Of a stretch of DNA of 64,000 nucleotides, positions 34,474 through 43,280 are shown piece after piece. The position numbers were made by a program, and so were the translations under genes. The DNA comes from Ruminiclostridium cellobioparum DSM 1351 = ATCC 15832. Its GTDB lineage: Bacteria > Bacillota > Clostridia > Acetivibrionales > DSM-1351. Location: assembly GCF_000621505.1 (NCBI RefSeq), contig NZ_JHYD01000003.1, forward strand, positions 248,001-312,000, read 5' to 3'. The notes under the pieces were generated by a model, which worked only from the letters and a program-made list of their open reading frames with translations, was not told the origin of the DNA and searched no databases. Each line of letters opens with the position of its first letter. The stretch's first letter is position 1.

Positions 34474-35930
34474 GAATAGTTTCATTGCAGGTTAACGCCA
34501 GACAACTAACCCTTTTGAGCGATGACCAAAAGGTGTTCTCGTTTGGGGAAAATGTAAACATTATTTTCAGCACAAAAAACAGCGTCGGCAAGACAACGCT
34601 GCTTCGGCTGATGATGTACGCTTTGGGTTATCCCATACCAAACACTCGCGGGATTCGCTTTTCCGACTATGAAACCGTCCTGACGGTCGTTGGAGCAAAT
34701 AACGCCACTTTTGTGCTGACGAGAAATAGGGATTACATTGAGGTTCTACAAGACGGGGTTGAAAAGGGCTATTCGCTTCCTGTTGAGCAGAATGAATTGC
34801 ACTCGTTAGTATTCGGTATTTCCAATCTCGAAGTAGTCGATAACCTGCTCGGAGCTTTTTATGTTGATCAAGAAAAAGGCTGGACATTGTTAAACCGTGG
34901 CAAAGCGATAGGAAACATTCACTTTTCAATTGAGTCTTTGCTTCGTGGTCTATCAAATCGGACAAACGATGAGCTGGCACAACGACTTGCCGTCGTCAAA
35001 CGCGAGATACAGAAATATAAGCATATGGTTGATGTGGCGGCTTATAAAGCCGAAATCAATCAGCTTGGAGAAACCGCCTTTATCGATTCTCCGGCAGACG
35101 ATATTGAAAACACGCTGGAAGTCTTGTATTGCGAGCGGAAACCAATCGAGGAAGAGCTATCTCGCATTAAAAGCGTAATCCGCAAGAATACGAGCTTTGA
35201 GAAGTTCATCACCTCTTTTAGGCTTAGGGTTAAAGCCCCGAACGGTGACGAGGTGCCGGTCAACAAAGAGACGTTAATCGGTTATGAAGATAATGCTGAT
35301 TTGCTTGTGGCAAAACAGAAAATATATTTTGAGCAGCTTTCCGCCATCGATAGAAAAATAACCGCTCTAAAAGCACAGCAAGATCAAGGGGTTACCTTGG
35401 TCAATGTGACAACAAGCCTACAACAGTTTGATTCTGAAATCACCAGAATCAATGTCGATGCCGTAGCAACCCGAAAGATAATTGATAAACTTGAAAAAGA
35501 AAGACGGTCATTAGAAGAAAGGGTAATAAAGAGTGTTAAGCAGGATAATCCGCTCATTGGAGAACTGCACGAACTGATTTCCTCGTATGCAGTGCGGCTC
35601 GGGTTAGACGATAAATTTATAAGCGCAAGAAACGACTACATTTTTACCAATGACTTAAAGTCGTTGTCAGGAGCGATATTTCACAAGGTTGTCTTCTCTT
35701 TCAAGATTTCGTATGTTAAGCTGATTCAACAGCACACGGGTGTTTGCTTGCCTATAATTTTGGACTCGCCAAGCGGACGCGAAGTGAGCATGGAGAACAT
35801 CAATGAAATGATGGCTATCCTTGCCGAGAATTTTACAGACCATCAAATCATTATTGCCTCCATATATAATAGTTACTCTTTTCCTAACAAAAACATCATA
35901 GAGTTGAAAGACAGGCTTTTATCCTTCTAA
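34470..35930 (+). CDS. SMC/Rad50-like ABC ATPase of a two-gene defence system (LmuB / ABC-three-component-like)
   Basis: The 486-residue protein has an N-terminal P-loop, TKNSVGKTTLLRLMMYALGY (G40-K41-T42), long coiled coils at about residues 170-385, and a C-terminal half with Walker B LPIILDSPSGRE (D432). That is the split head, coiled coil, head order of SMC-like ATPases. The usual first glycine of Walker A is replaced (STKN), a variation seen in conflict-system ATPases. Neighbouring the nuclease gene with a 4-bp overlap, it likely senses phage DNA or DNA ends and controls the nuclease. It is shorter than standard LmuB, so assignment to Lamassu proper is tentative. Confidence 0.65.
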   Translation: MRIVSLQVNARQLTLLSDDQKVFSFGENVNIIFSTKNSVGKTTLLRLMMYALGYPIPNTRGIRFSDYETVLTVVGANNATFVLTRNRDYIEVLQDGVEKGYSLPVEQNELHSLVFGISNLEVVDNLLGAFYVDQEKGWTLLNRGKAIGNIHFSIESLLRGLSNRTNDELAQRLAVVKREIQKYKHMVDVAAYKAEINQLGETAFIDSPADDIENTLEVLYCERKPIEEELSRIKSVIRKNTSFEKFITSFRLRVKAPNGDEVPVNKETLIGYEDNADLLVAKQKIYFEQLSAIDRKITALKAQQDQGVTLVNVTTSLQQFDSEITRINVDAVATRKIIDKLEKERRSLEERVIKSVKQDNPLIGELHELISSYAVRLGLDDKFISARNDYIFTNDLKSLSGAIFHKVVFSFKISYVKLIQQHTGVCLPIILDSPSGREVSMENINEMMAILAENFTDHQIIIASIYNSYSFPNKNIIELKDRLLSF

Positions 35931-36232
35931 AAATAGTATAAAAGTGCAGGTGCCGTCTGCACAATTGAAATTTCAATCGTATTGCTGACCTCAACAAAAT
36001 GATAATTGTACTACCTTACGAACAACCGGCTGGTTGCAGCAGTTCATGAATAATTTGCATAAGTCCAAGCCAAAGTATTGGTCGGTTATATATGGTAACC
36101 GGCTGAATAGCTCTTCTGGGTGATATTTAAGATTGTGAAAAAAGGCAAATTTTGTTATAATTACAAGTATTTACAGCGAGAAAACTTATGTTGTAATAAG
36201 TCTGTTTATAAAAATGCAGCTGGAGGAAAAAT
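35931..36232 (+). other. Intergenic stretch behind the defence pair
   Basis: The 300-bp gap contains a small stem GTGCAG/CTGCAC (35944-35962) followed by the 14-bp palindrome ATTGAAATTTCAAT; together they may end the defence operon, although no T-run follows. A CTGGAGG ribosome binding site for the next frame lies at its end. I find no other supportable element. Confidence 0.4.
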
Positions 36233-37128
36233 ATGCTTCCGACATTGGAAACAAATCGTCTTATTCTTCTTCCGTGGAAAGTAGAATATGCAAAATATAT
36301 GCTTGCTTTTGCATCAAATGAGCGTATTATAAATTCTGCGGGTGGTTGGAACTTGATTGACAGCGAAAAAAAGGCAAAAAATAAAATAGACAGCTTTATT
36401 CGAAGAGAGGCCGACGAGTGGGCAATTGCATTAAAAGTAGTTACATTTCCACAAATAATCGGTTCTATTGGCATGAGCAAAGTTGCATTTAAAAATTTAG
36501 ACTTATGCTTTGACTTTGGGTATTTGCTTGCAGAGGAATACTGGGGTCAGGGAATCGCCGCAGAAGCGGTATAGAAGATAATGCAGTAGCTTTTATAGGC
36601 TTAAAATGCGACGTTATGACTGTTTCACATAAGGTTTTTAACCAGCGTTCCAAAAGAGTTATAGAGAAATGCAAATTCAAATTCTTCGGCATATATCCGA
36701 AACATAGCCAGGATAACCCTAATGCAAAGGCATGTTACTATCTGACTCGAGAAGACTTTATTGAATTATTTAATATATCGGAAATGAGTTTTGAGTGTAT
36801 CAATGCCGACGGAATAGACAAGTACAGTAGGAAACCAACGCCAAGAAGCGGTAATTCACAAAAGCAAACCAGGCAGGTCAAGGGAAGTCCTTACAGTCTT
36901 GAGAATCCCATAAGAAAAATTAACGAAATAAAATATATAAAAGAACCTACAGGTTATTTATGCGGGCAGTCCTGTATAGCTATGCTGGCTGACGTACCTG
37001 TGGACGAAATCATAAAAGTAATCGGAACAGACAAGGGAACAAATAAACAGGACTTAAAAAAAGCTTCACTAAAAGATAATGCGCATGATTTACTGAAATT
37101 AACTAATATGAGAAAAATATTTATATAA
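36233..37128 (+). pseudogene. Broken GNAT acetyltransferase fused to a C39-like peptidase domain
   Basis: The first frame (36233-36574) is a RimJ/RimL-type GNAT start: TLETNRLILLPW, then IGSIGMSKV, and EEYWGQGIAAEAV. The frame then changes near 36570. The second frame continues the GNAT end (VSHKVFNQRSKRVIEKCKF, then GIYPKHSQDNPNAKACYYL) and runs on into KEPTGYLCGQSCIAMLADVP. The latter matches the Cys-containing start of a C39-like peptidase, which stops early after about 60 residues with no His or Asp part. Both halves are therefore damaged. A good ribosome binding site, CTGGAGG, precedes the ATG. Confidence 0.65.
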
Positions 37129-37133
37129 ATCTA

Positions 37134-37187
37134 TTGAAATGCTGTTTCATTGATGATACAATATCAGCAGTTAGCAATGGCTAACTG
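37134..37187 (+). promoter_or_regulatory. Metallophore cluster promoter with overlapping palindromic operator
   Basis: TTGAAA at 37134-37139 and TACAAT at 37157-37162 are 17 bp apart. Immediately downstream, at about the start of transcription, lies the 20-bp perfect palindrome CAGTTAGCAATGGCTAACTG (37168-37187). The same AGTTAG-N6-CTAAC pattern recurs at the MATE promoter (61688-61703) in the same position relative to the -10 box. This is the layout of a repressor site. Confidence 0.7.
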
Positions 37188-37343
37188 AATTGGAATAACC
37201 GTAAAATTGCTTAACAATGGTAAAACAAGTAATAGAAGTAATTAACTCAAGGTGTTATTTTTTTTGGACATAATGAAACGGTGTTTTAGTGACAGACTAT
37301 GGAAAAAGCGGTTGATGATAATAAAAATGAACCGAGGTGTTTT

Positions 37344-38099
37344 ATGAAGAGCCGATACTTTGCTGCTTCCTGTCAGCAGCCAAAAAGAAATAAAATTTTT
37401 ATATTTCCATATGCGGGTGGGGGCGCTTCTGCTTTTAAAAATTGGCAGGATGAATTTGACGACACTGAAATTTTGGCAGCCCAATATCCGGGAAGAGAGA
37501 ACCGGATAAAAGAGGAGCCTGTTGACAATCTGGATTTGCTGGTAAAAGAAGTTTTCAATGATATAAAACCTTTAATCAATGACGGTATTCCGTATTTTTT
37601 ATTCGGCCATAGCCTGGGAACAAAGGTTGCATATGAATTAGCATTACTTATCCAAAAAAGTAATTTGCCCTATCAGCCAAAAGGAGTCATTATATCGGCC
37701 GGTAAAGCACCCTGCTTCAAAGAGAAAAATCCTATACATGAGTTAGACACTGCTAACTTCATCAGGGAAATAAGCAGATTTTCAGGAACGCCAAAAGAGA
37801 TATTGGGAACAAGGTCATTAATGGACGTATTTATGCCTATGTTAAGAGCCGATTTCAAAATGGATGAAACCTATCAAAGGGAAACGGCGGAAAAAATAAA
37901 TTGTCCCGTATTGGCGTTAATGGGAACAGTTGATCCGGAATTAACACTGGAAGAACTCTTGACCTGGAGGGAATATACAAATAAGGAATTCATTTATAAA
38001 AGTGTGGAAGGTGCACATATGTTTATAAATACATACAGGGCAATGGCAATAGATGCAATAAGGGATTTTATAAATGGACAGAGCTGTAACAATACATAG
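37344..38099 (+). CDS. Type II thioesterase of the NRPS cluster
   Basis: The alpha/beta hydrolase of about 251 residues starts at 37344 with GAGG 6 nt before it. It has the type II thioesterase opening IFIFPYAGGGASAFKNW, the nucleophile elbow in LFGHSLGTKVAYELA with a normal Ser, a lid-associated FSGTPKEIL, and the C-terminal GAHMFI histidine. Such enzymes clear wrongly primed or stalled carrier domains of the NRPS. It is the first gene of the cluster, as in yersiniabactin and pyochelin (YbtT/PchC-like role). A further AGTTAG-N6-CTAACT copy lies inside the gene at 37741-37758. Confidence 0.9.
   Translation: MKSRYFAASCQQPKRNKIFIFPYAGGGASAFKNWQDEFDDTEILAAQYPGRENRIKEEPVDNLDLLVKEVFNDIKPLINDGIPYFLFGHSLGTKVAYELALLIQKSNLPYQPKGVIISAGKAPCFKEKNPIHELDTANFIREISRFSGTPKEILGTRSLMDVFMPMLRADFKMDETYQRETAEKINCPVLALMGTVDPELTLEELLTWREYTNKEFIYKSVEGAHMFINTYRAMAIDAIRDFINGQSCNNT
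37741..37758 (+). promoter_or_regulatory. Third copy of the AGTTAG-N6-CTAACT motif, inside the thioesterase gene
   Basis: AGTTAGACACTGCTAACT has both 6-bp arms identical to the promoter copy at 37169-37186 but a different 6-bp centre. It could be an auxiliary operator for looping; a chance occurrence in coding sequence cannot be excluded. Confidence 0.35.
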
Positions 38100-38171
38100 A
38101 GGTGCAGTAAAAGAGAGTGTTTCAAGTATACGGGGACGGGATTGTACCGTCAGATACGGGAGGATAAGTCC

Positions 38172-39770
38172 ATGAATATGCAGACAAAAAACAAACTGGA
38201 ACAATTCTACAGGGAAAATGTCTGGGAACCCGTTGCATTGGGTCAGGCGCTGTCTTTGTGGAGTCAGCGGTACCGGGACAATACAGCTGTCACCGAAAGC
38301 GGAAGGCAGCTGACCTATGGACAGCTGGAAAATGAGTCTGGAAGGATCGCAGAGGGTTTTCGGTGTTATGGTTTTAAAAAGGGGGATAAAGTTGTTTTGC
38401 AAATTCCCAATTCCATTGAGTTCATTGTGATAATTTTTGCTCTTTTCAAAGCAGGTATTATTCCGGTTATGGCACTGCCTGCTCAAAGAAAAACGGAAAT
38501 CAAAGGGATAATGGAAAAGTCAGGTGCCAGGGGTTATATCATTAAAGACAGGTATCTGGGTTTTGATTATAAGGAAATGGCGAGGGAAATGGTTAATGAA
38601 CCGGGGATAGATTTGAAAATAATAGTGATAGGACATAATGACGAATTTACATCATTAAAGGAACTGAAAGCAGACAGAGAATTATCCGAAACTGTGGCTG
38701 TGGATCATGCAGAGGTGGGTTTATTCCTGCTTTCGGGAGGGACGACCGGAGTACCGAAGCTCATTCCTCGCAGGCATACCGACTATATATATGTGGCAAA
38801 ACAAACAGCAGAGAGGTGCAACCTGTCTCAAAACTCCGTATATCTGGCAGCACTTCCTCTGGCGCATAATTTTCCGTTGGGTTGTCCGGGGCTGATGGGA
38901 ACCTTAAGTGCCGGCGGAAGTATAGTCATATGCAATGTTACAAGCCCCGATGAAATAATTCCTTTAATTGAGGAAGAAAGAGTTACAATCACGGGACTTG
39001 TGCCTGCAATGGCTAGTATGTGCATTGAATTTCTGGAACTGGGCGAGGAGTATGATTTGTCGTCTCTGGAGGTGATCCAGGTGGGTGGATCAGTACTTGA
39101 CCCGTACCTGGCTGAAAAGGTGGAGAAAACCTTCAATTGCAAGTTGCAGCAGATATTCGGAGTAGCCGAAGGACTCATATGCTGTACAGGTTTAAACGAT
39201 AGTGATTACACCAGATACCATACACAGGGAAAGCCCATATCCCAATATGATGATGTCTTAATTGTGGATGAAAATGGGGAAGAAGTACCCGACGGAGAAT
39301 ATGGAGAACTGATAGTAAGAGGCCCCTATACAATTTATGGTTATTACAATCTCGAAGAAGTTAATAAGCTTTGCATATCTGAGGAGTGCTATTTTAAAAC
39401 CGGGGATAAGGCGAGAAGGTTAAAAGACGGCAATTATCAGGTGGCCGGAAGATTGACCGAAATGATTAACAGGGCGGGGGAAAAGATAACACCGTCGGAA
39501 ATAGAAGAATTGCTTTTGAAAAATGAGCTCATAGAAGAGATTCAGGTAGTGGGCATAAAAGATAAACTGCTGGGAGAGAGAATTTGCGCATTTATATTGG
39601 ATGATACAGAAAGAATGACCTTGAAGGATATCAGAAACTATTTGATTGACAGGGATGTGGCTGCCTTCAAACTGCCGGATCAGATGGTTTATGTGAACAG
39701 CTGGCCCCTTACGGGAGTTGGGAAAATAGATAGAAATAAATTGAGAGAACTAGCAGGCGGCAACCCATGA
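38172..39770 (+). CDS. Salicyl-AMP ligase (stand-alone aryl adenylation enzyme)
   Basis: The 532-residue enzyme starts at 38172 (GGGAGG 8 nt upstream). It belongs to the DhbE/EntE/YbtE/PchD family: LSGGTTGVPKLIPR (from S188), GVAEGLI, and a C-terminal GVGKIDR lysine region. In the pocket, AHNFPLGC gives Phe234 and Cys238 where 2,3-dihydroxybenzoate enzymes have Tyr and Ser. Phe and Cys at these positions are the known signature for salicylate. It activates salicylate as the adenylate and loads it on the aryl carrier at the N-terminus of NRPS1, encoded just downstream. A salicylate synthase is encoded at the cluster's far end. Confidence 0.92.
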   Translation: MNMQTKNKLEQFYRENVWEPVALGQALSLWSQRYRDNTAVTESGRQLTYGQLENESGRIAEGFRCYGFKKGDKVVLQIPNSIEFIVIIFALFKAGIIPVMALPAQRKTEIKGIMEKSGARGYIIKDRYLGFDYKEMAREMVNEPGIDLKIIVIGHNDEFTSLKELKADRELSETVAVDHAEVGLFLLSGGTTGVPKLIPRRHTDYIYVAKQTAERCNLSQNSVYLAALPLAHNFPLGCPGLMGTLSAGGSIVICNVTSPDEIIPLIEEERVTITGLVPAMASMCIEFLELGEEYDLSSLEVIQVGGSVLDPYLAEKVEKTFNCKLQQIFGVAEGLICCTGLNDSDYTRYHTQGKPISQYDDVLIVDENGEEVPDGEYGELIVRGPYTIYGYYNLEEVNKLCISEECYFKTGDKARRLKDGNYQVAGRLTEMINRAGEKITPSEIEELLLKNELIEEIQVVGIKDKLLGERICAFILDDTERMTLKDIRNYLIDRDVAAFKLPDQMVYVNSWPLTGVGKIDRNKLRELAGGNP

Positions 39771-39819
39771 ATTTAGGTGTTGCAGGCCGCTAAGGGAGAA
39801 AAAGGTAAAGGAGAGGCTT

Positions 39820-42800
39820 TTGGATATGGAAAATAATAATTTAAAAACGGAAGTTGTTGATTTTATACATAAAAAAGTTCTGGAAATGCTGTCTCTTTCT
39901 GAGCTTGATGAAAACAGGAATTTAATAGAGGCAGGTTTAAGTTCCATCATGATAATGCAGGTTTCAAATAATCTCAGAAAATATGGTCTGAGAATACCGT
40001 TTTCAGGCTTGATTGAAAAGCCTACTCTCGGTGAATGGACTGAATTGATACATGCCTCTGACATAAGGCAAGGTAATAAAAGCCAGGGAATTGTAAAGGT
40101 AAATAAAAACAGTGAATTTGATTTGACCGATGTGCAATATGCATATTTTGTGGGAAGAGAAGACGAACAGCCTCTGGGGGGAGTGGGCTGTCATGCATAT
40201 CTGGAGATAGACGGAGAAAATGTTGACTGCCGGAAACTGAAAGCGGCCTGGAATACCATTCAGAATTATCATCCAATGTTAAGAGCAAGATTTTTGGCAG
40301 CAGGAAAACAAATTATCATGCCTTCACCGTATTCCGGAGATATCGGGATATTCAATTTAAGCAGCCTGTCTCAGGCCGCTGCCCAAAAAGAGCTCATTGC
40401 TCTCAGAAGTGTATTGTCACACCGGAAATTAAAAGTTGAAGCGGGAGAAGTTGCGGGGATTTCCCTGGCACTTTTGCCTGAGGGAAAAACAAGGATTTTT
40501 CTTGATGTGGATCTGCTTGTGGCCGATGTAGCCAGCCTTAGCATCATTATTCGTGATCTTGCCCAGGCATATGAGGGAAAAGAATTCATTCCAAAAGTCC
40601 AATATACCTTTCAGGACTATATGGAAAACAGGAAGAAGGACATAAATGAAAAGGAACTTAACGAGGATAAAAAGTTCTGGGAAAAGAAAATGTCCCAATG
40701 GTTGGTTGAAATACCCAATATTCCTCTGGCAAAAAAGCCTGAGCTTGTGTCAAAAACAAGATTCAGCAGAAGGAAGAGTGTTATAGACAGGGAAACCTGG
40801 AGTGAAATCAAACGGATATCGGCCAAACATAAATCCACCCCGTCAATGTTTTTACTTACCTGCTATGCATTAATCCTGGAACGATGGTGCAACCAGGATT
40901 CTCTTCTGATTAATATACCTTTATTTGACCGCAATACCGAAAATGAGGAAATAAGGAGTATGGTTGCCGACTTTACAAATCTCCTTTTGGTGGAGTTTAA
41001 AAGAAAGGCCGGTGAAGCCTTTCTGGACACTATGAATAGAATCAGGGATACATTTTTGGAGAATGTGGCTCACTGCGGTTATTCGGGAGTAAATGTGCAA
41101 AGGGATATGTTCAAGGCAATGGGCAGTACGGGATTTGTAGCTCCTCTGGTTTTTGCCTGCAATATAGACACTCCTCTTGAAACGGATTTATCCAGTAAGG
41201 TTTTTGGGGATATAAGCTATATGGTATCCCAAACACCGCAGGTATGGCTTGATTTTCAAACCTATATCAAAGGCGGCTCACTTATTTTGTGCTGGGATGC
41301 GGTGGATGAATTATATCCCGACGGTTTGCTGGATGATATGTTCAATGCGCTTGTGGGGCTTATAAATACATTGTCCGGAAATGATAACTGGAATACTGTT
41401 TTTGACGTACTGCCGGGAAAACAGATTGAACAAAGTAAAGCCGAACTTGATAAAATCCTTCCTCTGAAATATCCCGGCAAATTGCTGACAACTGATTTTC
41501 TGGTAAATGCTGAAAAGAAACCTGAAAGTGTTGCTGTTATTGATGGAATTACACAAAAAGAAATCACTTACGGTGAATTATATCATAGAGCTATGGCTAT
41601 TGCCGATCTGTTGGTAAAAGGAGGGATTAAACCTGGCGATTATGTTGGAATAACACTTCCGCGAGGATGTGAACAGATATATGCATTGCTTGGAATATTG
41701 TTTTCGGGCGGGGTTTATGTTCCCATTGGAGTGAACCAGCCTGAAGACAGGAGAAAGAAAATATATGAACAAATAGGAATAGATTATATTGTTACAAATA
41801 CTGAAACATTACATAACTGCCAATTGGCCGGTGAAGAAATCCGGACAATAAACATGGATGAGGCTGAAGAAAAAATATCCTTGAAGAAACCGGTTCCGGT
41901 TTCGCCCAAAGAAAGTGCCTATGTAATAATGACATCCGGAAGTACCGGTGTACCAAAGGGTGTTGAAATCTGCCATGAAAGTGCTGTAAATACAATAGAT
42001 GACATCAACCGGAAATACGGAATAACCCAGGAAGATAGGGTTCTCATGGTTTCTGCAATTGATTTTGATTTGTCGGTATATGATGTGTTTGGAATGCTTT
42101 CAGCCGGCGGCAGCCTGGTTATATTGGATGAAGCCGGTTACAGGGACCCTGCCTTGTGGCTTGCTCTTATAGACAAATATAACATAAGCATCTGGAATTC
42201 GGTTCCTGTGCTTTTTGACATGCTGGTTACCATGGCCGAGGCGAAAGAAAGAAAAATTGATATAAGAGTTGCAATGCTTTCAGGAGATTGGATAGCACTT
42301 GATCTGCCCTCAAGATTTTACAACAGAAGTGAAAATTCCATTGTTGCTGCTATGGGAGGAGCTACCGAAGCGTCTATCTGGTCAAATTATTTGATTGTAC
42401 CCAGGGAAATTCCTGAAAACTGGGTATCCATTCCTTATGGAAAAGCACTTGAAAATCAGGTGTATAGAGTAATGGACGATTTTGGGCGCATATGCCCCCA
42501 TTATGTACAGGGAGAGTTATGGATAGGCGGTGCGGGAGTTGCCAAAGGCTACAGGGGGGATAAAGAACTGACCGATAGGAAATTCATGACAGACTCCATC
42601 AAATGGTATAAAACCGGTGATACCGGAAGGATATGGAAGGATGGCACCATCGAATTTTTGGGAAGAAAGGACAATCAGGTCAAGATAAAGGGTTATAGGA
42701 TAGAACTTGGAGAAATCGAATGTGCTCTGGAAAAAAATCCGTCTGTTTCAGATTCTATGGTGTGTGTTATAGAAGAGCAGGGAGGCAGGCAGTTATCAGC

Positions 42801-43257
42801 ATATATCGTTTTAAAAGAAAAAAACGGGCTGGGACCGGAGGAATTAAAAAGTGCTCTGGAAAAATATCTGCCGGGCCATATGATACCTGAAAAATATTAT
42901 TTTTCCGATAAAATGCCGTTGCTGGAGAACGGGAAACCTGATAAGAAGGAAATTCACAGGATTTTGAAGGAACAAAAGGATTCGAATATTTTTGTTCCGC
43001 CTCAAAATCCATTGGAGGTTGAAATCGGGAAAATATGGGGAGAGGTTTTAAATAGAGAGAAACTGTCAAGATTTGATAATTTTTTCAAGCTGGGAGGAGA
43101 CAGTTTAAAGGCAGTTGCAATAGTAACCAGGACCGAAGCCATAGTGAATGTTCCTTTTAATATTTCGGTAAGAATATTGTTTAAGGCTCCTACTATACAA
43201 GCTTTTGCATTGGAAATTGATAAATTGAACAATAATTTTGAAGTAGAAGTGATTTAA
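39820..43257 (+). CDS. NRPS1: aryl carrier - cyclisation - adenylation (Cys) - carrier
   Basis: The 1145-residue synthetase starts at a TTG (AAAGGAG 6 nt before) or the ATG at 39826. Domains: aryl carrier, residues 1-80, with the phosphopantetheine Ser42 in EAGLSSI; Cy at about 100-520 with D231-LLVA-D236-VA-S239 (the DxxxxDxxS motif); A at about 540-1040 with FDLSVYD (D750, L751, Y754); and PCP with Ser1095 in LGGDSL. The selectivity residues I can place read D-L-Y-N-M-S-M-I-W-K, close to the Cys code of PchE and HMWP2. It should load salicylate, condense it with Cys and cyclise to the hydroxyphenyl-thiazoline. There is no epimerase- or MT-like insert in the A domain. Confidence 0.93.
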   Translation: MDMENNNLKTEVVDFIHKKVLEMLSLSELDENRNLIEAGLSSIMIMQVSNNLRKYGLRIPFSGLIEKPTLGEWTELIHASDIRQGNKSQGIVKVNKNSEFDLTDVQYAYFVGREDEQPLGGVGCHAYLEIDGENVDCRKLKAAWNTIQNYHPMLRARFLAAGKQIIMPSPYSGDIGIFNLSSLSQAAAQKELIALRSVLSHRKLKVEAGEVAGISLALLPEGKTRIFLDVDLLVADVASLSIIIRDLAQAYEGKEFIPKVQYTFQDYMENRKKDINEKELNEDKKFWEKKMSQWLVEIPNIPLAKKPELVSKTRFSRRKSVIDRETWSEIKRISAKHKSTPSMFLLTCYALILERWCNQDSLLINIPLFDRNTENEEIRSMVADFTNLLLVEFKRKAGEAFLDTMNRIRDTFLENVAHCGYSGVNVQRDMFKAMGSTGFVAPLVFACNIDTPLETDLSSKVFGDISYMVSQTPQVWLDFQTYIKGGSLILCWDAVDELYPDGLLDDMFNALVGLINTLSGNDNWNTVFDVLPGKQIEQSKAELDKILPLKYPGKLLTTDFLVNAEKKPESVAVIDGITQKEITYGELYHRAMAIADLLVKGGIKPGDYVGITLPRGCEQIYALLGILFSGGVYVPIGVNQPEDRRKKIYEQIGIDYIVTNTETLHNCQLAGEEIRTINMDEAEEKISLKKPVPVSPKESAYVIMTSGSTGVPKGVEICHESAVNTIDDINRKYGITQEDRVLMVSAIDFDLSVYDVFGMLSAGGSLVILDEAGYRDPALWLALIDKYNISIWNSVPVLFDMLVTMAEAKERKIDIRVAMLSGDWIALDLPSRFYNRSENSIVAAMGGATEASIWSNYLIVPREIPENWVSIPYGKALENQVYRVMDDFGRICPHYVQGELWIGGAGVAKGYRGDKELTDRKFMTDSIKWYKTGDTGRIWKDGTIEFLGRKDNQVKIKGYRIELGEIECALEKNPSVSDSMVCVIEEQGGRQLSAYIVLKEKNGLGPEELKSALEKYLPGHMIPEKYYFSDKMPLLENGKPDKKEIHRILKEQKDSNIFVPPQNPLEVEIGKIWGEVLNREKLSRFDNFFKLGGDSLKAVAIVTRTEAIVNVPFNISVRILFKAPTIQAFALEIDKLNNNFEVEVI

Positions 43258-43280
43258 ATTCTTTTACAAGGAGATGAAAT

